Assembly: GCA_021848045.1 (NCBI GenBank)
Contig: JAJZNC010000054.1
Coordinates: 1 to 53,037 of the forward strand
Direction of reading: 5' to 3'
DNA: 53,037 nucleotides
Source of the DNA: an archaeon
GTDB lineage: Archaea; Thermoproteota; Nitrososphaeria; Nitrososphaerales; Gagatemarchaeaceae
Positions 51,789 through 53,037 of the stretch are shown piece by piece. The position numbers and the translations under genes are program-made. Each line of letters starts with the position of its first letter. Within the stretch, counting starts at the first letter, position 1. Below the pieces are notes generated by a model. It did not search any database. It saw only the letters and a program-made list of their open reading frames with translations, and was not told the origin of the DNA.

Positions 51789-52349
51789 CTAGGGATGCGA
51801 CCTGGTCGACCTGCACGTAAATGTGACTACGCCTTCCTCAACTGTCACATCAGGCTCGGCTCCTGTGGCTGAGCGTATTAGGTCGGCATGGTACCGCCTC
51901 AAGAACGCCGTCCACTTCGGGCCGTGTGGGTGCGTGAAGATCAGCTTGCGACTCTCGCCCAGAAAGTCCCATTCTAATTTGTACCACCCGGAGTAGTCTG
52001 AAAGTGGCTCGAAGTAGAACTCGATCAGATTGTCGAGGTTGAATTCAATGCCCCGAGAGGCGAAGCTCCGTCTCACGACCTTTGGCCCGATACTCTTCGC
52101 GATGTCCTCCATTTCTTCTTGGGAGGTAATCTGTAACCAGACTCGGAAGAACTCCTCGCTCAGCGGGATTGCCTTCATGGTCTCCAAGATCTTGTCGAAC
52201 ACGTCATGCCTTGCGAGAATCTCGTTGATGTAAGAATTCAGCGTGAGATGTCGACGCTTCGCTTCTCTCTTGAGGCGGCTCCTCAGCTTCGCGGAGATGC
52301 GAAGGCTGATGTGGACGAATTTGCTGGAATCGGTAGAATCAGTTTTCAC
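51789..52349 (-). CDS. Ribbon-helix-helix protein with a C-terminal effector-like domain
   Basis: 186 residues. The N-terminus (FVHISLRISAKLRSRLKREA then KRRHLTLNSYINEIL) is a full ribbon-helix-helix DNA-binding unit. The C-terminal about 130 residues contain FFRVWLQITSQEEMEDIAKS, IEFNLDNLIEFYFEPLSDYS and KLIFTHPHGPKWTAFLRRYH, a mixed alpha/beta domain I do not recognise. The domain order suggests a regulator with a sensing or dimerisation part. Similar RHH plus unknown-domain proteins are common in thaumarchaeal accessory DNA. Transcribed alone, away from the partial antitoxin-like gene. Confidence 0.65.
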   Translation of the reverse strand: MKTDSTDSSKFVHISLRISAKLRSRLKREAKRRHLTLNSYINEILARHDVFDKILETMKAIPLSEEFFRVWLQITSQEEMEDIAKSIGPKVVRRSFASRGIEFNLDNLIEFYFEPLSDYSGWYKLEWDFLGESRKLIFTHPHGPKWTAFLRRYHADLIRSATGAEPDVTVEEGVVTFTCRSTRSHP

Positions 52350-52801
52350 GATGTTTAGGTGTGAGAGTTCTGTAACAGGGTAATGGATTGTGGTTCTATG
52401 TTTTGGGACGCTGCGAGGACCTCAGGCTCTTTCAAGGTGAAGAAGCAATCTCAATGCCCGCCAAATGGATATCCTTCGATAACGACTTCTTTGCGCCAGG
52501 ATAGCCCAATTCTTCCCCCTTCTCTCCTCCCTCCTCGCGAGCCCATAGCATGCAACACCCCCGCGAATCGAGCGAAGCGAGGTGAGCGGCCCCGCTTCGA
52601 GGCGGGGTGAAGGCGAAATCCGAGCGGAGTGGCAAAGAGGGGGGAAGCGAAGCGAGCGCAAACGAGCGGTGCCGAAGGCATCGCGGGGGGTGAATTTGCC
52701 ACGGAGCGAAGGACGAGCCTGAAGGGTGTCGGCTGGTGCAGACGAGCTTCTGATGAGGGGAAGAAGGACTGCCCAATCGATTTATCTATGTCTAGCAGAG
52801 A
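52350..52801. other. 452-bp gene-free stretch containing a foldable GC-rich element
   Basis: No gene is supported. At 52556-52692 the sequence can close on itself: CACCCCCGCGA (52556-52566) pairs with TCGCGGGGGGTG (52681-52692, one extra G). Inside are a CCCCGC/GCGGGG hairpin (52590-52595 with 52602-52607) and repeated GAGCGAAGCGAG-like strings. An alternative 8-bp hairpin GCGGTGCC-GAA-GGCATCGC (52666-52684, one G-U) competes with the closing stem. A TATA-like TTTATCTA (52780-52787) serves the last gene. Confidence 0.45.
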
Positions 52802-53037
52802 ATGATGATTGGATTGGCAAAGACAGAGCAGAAGTACCTCGTTGACAAGGCGACCGTAGAACACCTGGTGGCTATGCTAAGGGACGGTGTGGAGAAGGGA
52901 GCCAGCGACGAGGAGATTAGAGAGCAGACTTGGGAGATCCTCGATTCTGGCTACCGCGAGAGGACTGACCAGGCGCTCAGGGAAATGAAAGAAGGAAGAG
53001 TCAAGCGATTCAAGAACGCAAAGCAAATGATACGAGA
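52802..53037 (+). CDS. Antitoxin-like protein (partial, C-terminus beyond window)
   Basis: Open frame from ATG 52802 to the window edge: MMIGLAKTEQKYLVDKATVE to ALREMKEGRVKRFKNAKQMI, 78 codons. The helical charged middle and the REMKEGRVKRFKNAKQMIR end resemble archaeal antitoxins, in which a (K/R)VKRFKSAEE-type tail is common, so a toxin gene may follow outside the window. A TATA-like TTTATCTA at about 52780-52787 is about 20-25 bp upstream, supporting a leaderless start. ATG 52805 is equally possible. Confidence 0.55.
   Translation, partial: MMIGLAKTEQKYLVDKATVEHLVAMLRDGVEKGASDEEIREQTWEILDSGYRERTDQALREMKEGRVKRFKNAKQMIR

Noticed and set aside
1-53037. CRISPR array
   Set aside because: No regularly spaced short repeats with unique spacers; the 16-bp repeats are 0.9-1.4 kb apart and flank genes.

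Overview
The window is archaeal chromosome: high GC, with a TFB (archaeal TFIIB), archaeal TATA boxes (CTTAAATA- or TTTATA-like) placed 25-35 bp before start codons, many TTG/GTG starts that look leaderless, a TRAM-domain protein, archaeal-style winged-helix and ribbon-helix-helix proteins, and a two-subunit ETF. A TACK archaeon (Thermoproteota, perhaps a Nitrososphaeria-like lineage) fits best, but that is inference from gene style, not from a marker gene.

Layout. 1-2833: start of a trpB2-type tryptophan synthase beta gene (minus), then homoserine dehydrogenase (frameshifted as given) overlapping aspartate kinase. 2860-6187: ETF alpha/beta operon and malate dehydrogenase (minus). 6245-8282: winged-helix + membrane protein pair, and a TFB gene divergent from it. 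8505-14193: CPBP protease, small zinc ribbons, a secreted protein, an MDR dehydrogenase, an unknown protein, an HDAC-family hydrolase and a zinc-finger gene behind a symmetrical operator-like promoter. 14213-16498: xdhC-coxM-coxS without coxL. 17107-20231: a complete AT-richer IS6-like transposon with 24-bp terminal inverted repeats, an 8-bp target duplication, a DDE transposase operon and two cargo genes (a C39/papain-like cysteine peptidase and an unrecognised partner). 20308-28824: TRAM protein, RNase HI, LsrF-like aldolase, Gfo/Idh oxidoreductase, class V aminotransferase, acetyl-CoA synthetase, and an ABC exporter pair.

28871-42842 is a nearly complete de novo purine block: purB (plus), then on the minus strand purS-purQ-purL-purF-purN-folD-5-FCL followed by purE, purC and purM with their own promoters, and purH divergent from purS. 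folD and the 5-formyl-THF cyclo-ligase supply 10-formyl-THF to PurN and PurH. PurL carries a 488-residue intein whose LAGLIDADG motifs look dead. purD, purK and purA are not in the window.

42852-46482 returns to core genes (PEF-like secreted protein, CBS-S30AE fusion, ornithine carbamoyltransferase, unknown protein). From about 46500 to the end the base composition drops and the content becomes accessory: an archaeal AAA ATPase, an AbrB-MazF toxin-antitoxin pair, three copies of a 16-bp direct repeat that delimit these modules, three secreted/anchored glycoprotein-like genes, a ribbon-helix-helix regulator, a GC-rich foldable intergenic element and a partial antitoxin-like gene at the edge.
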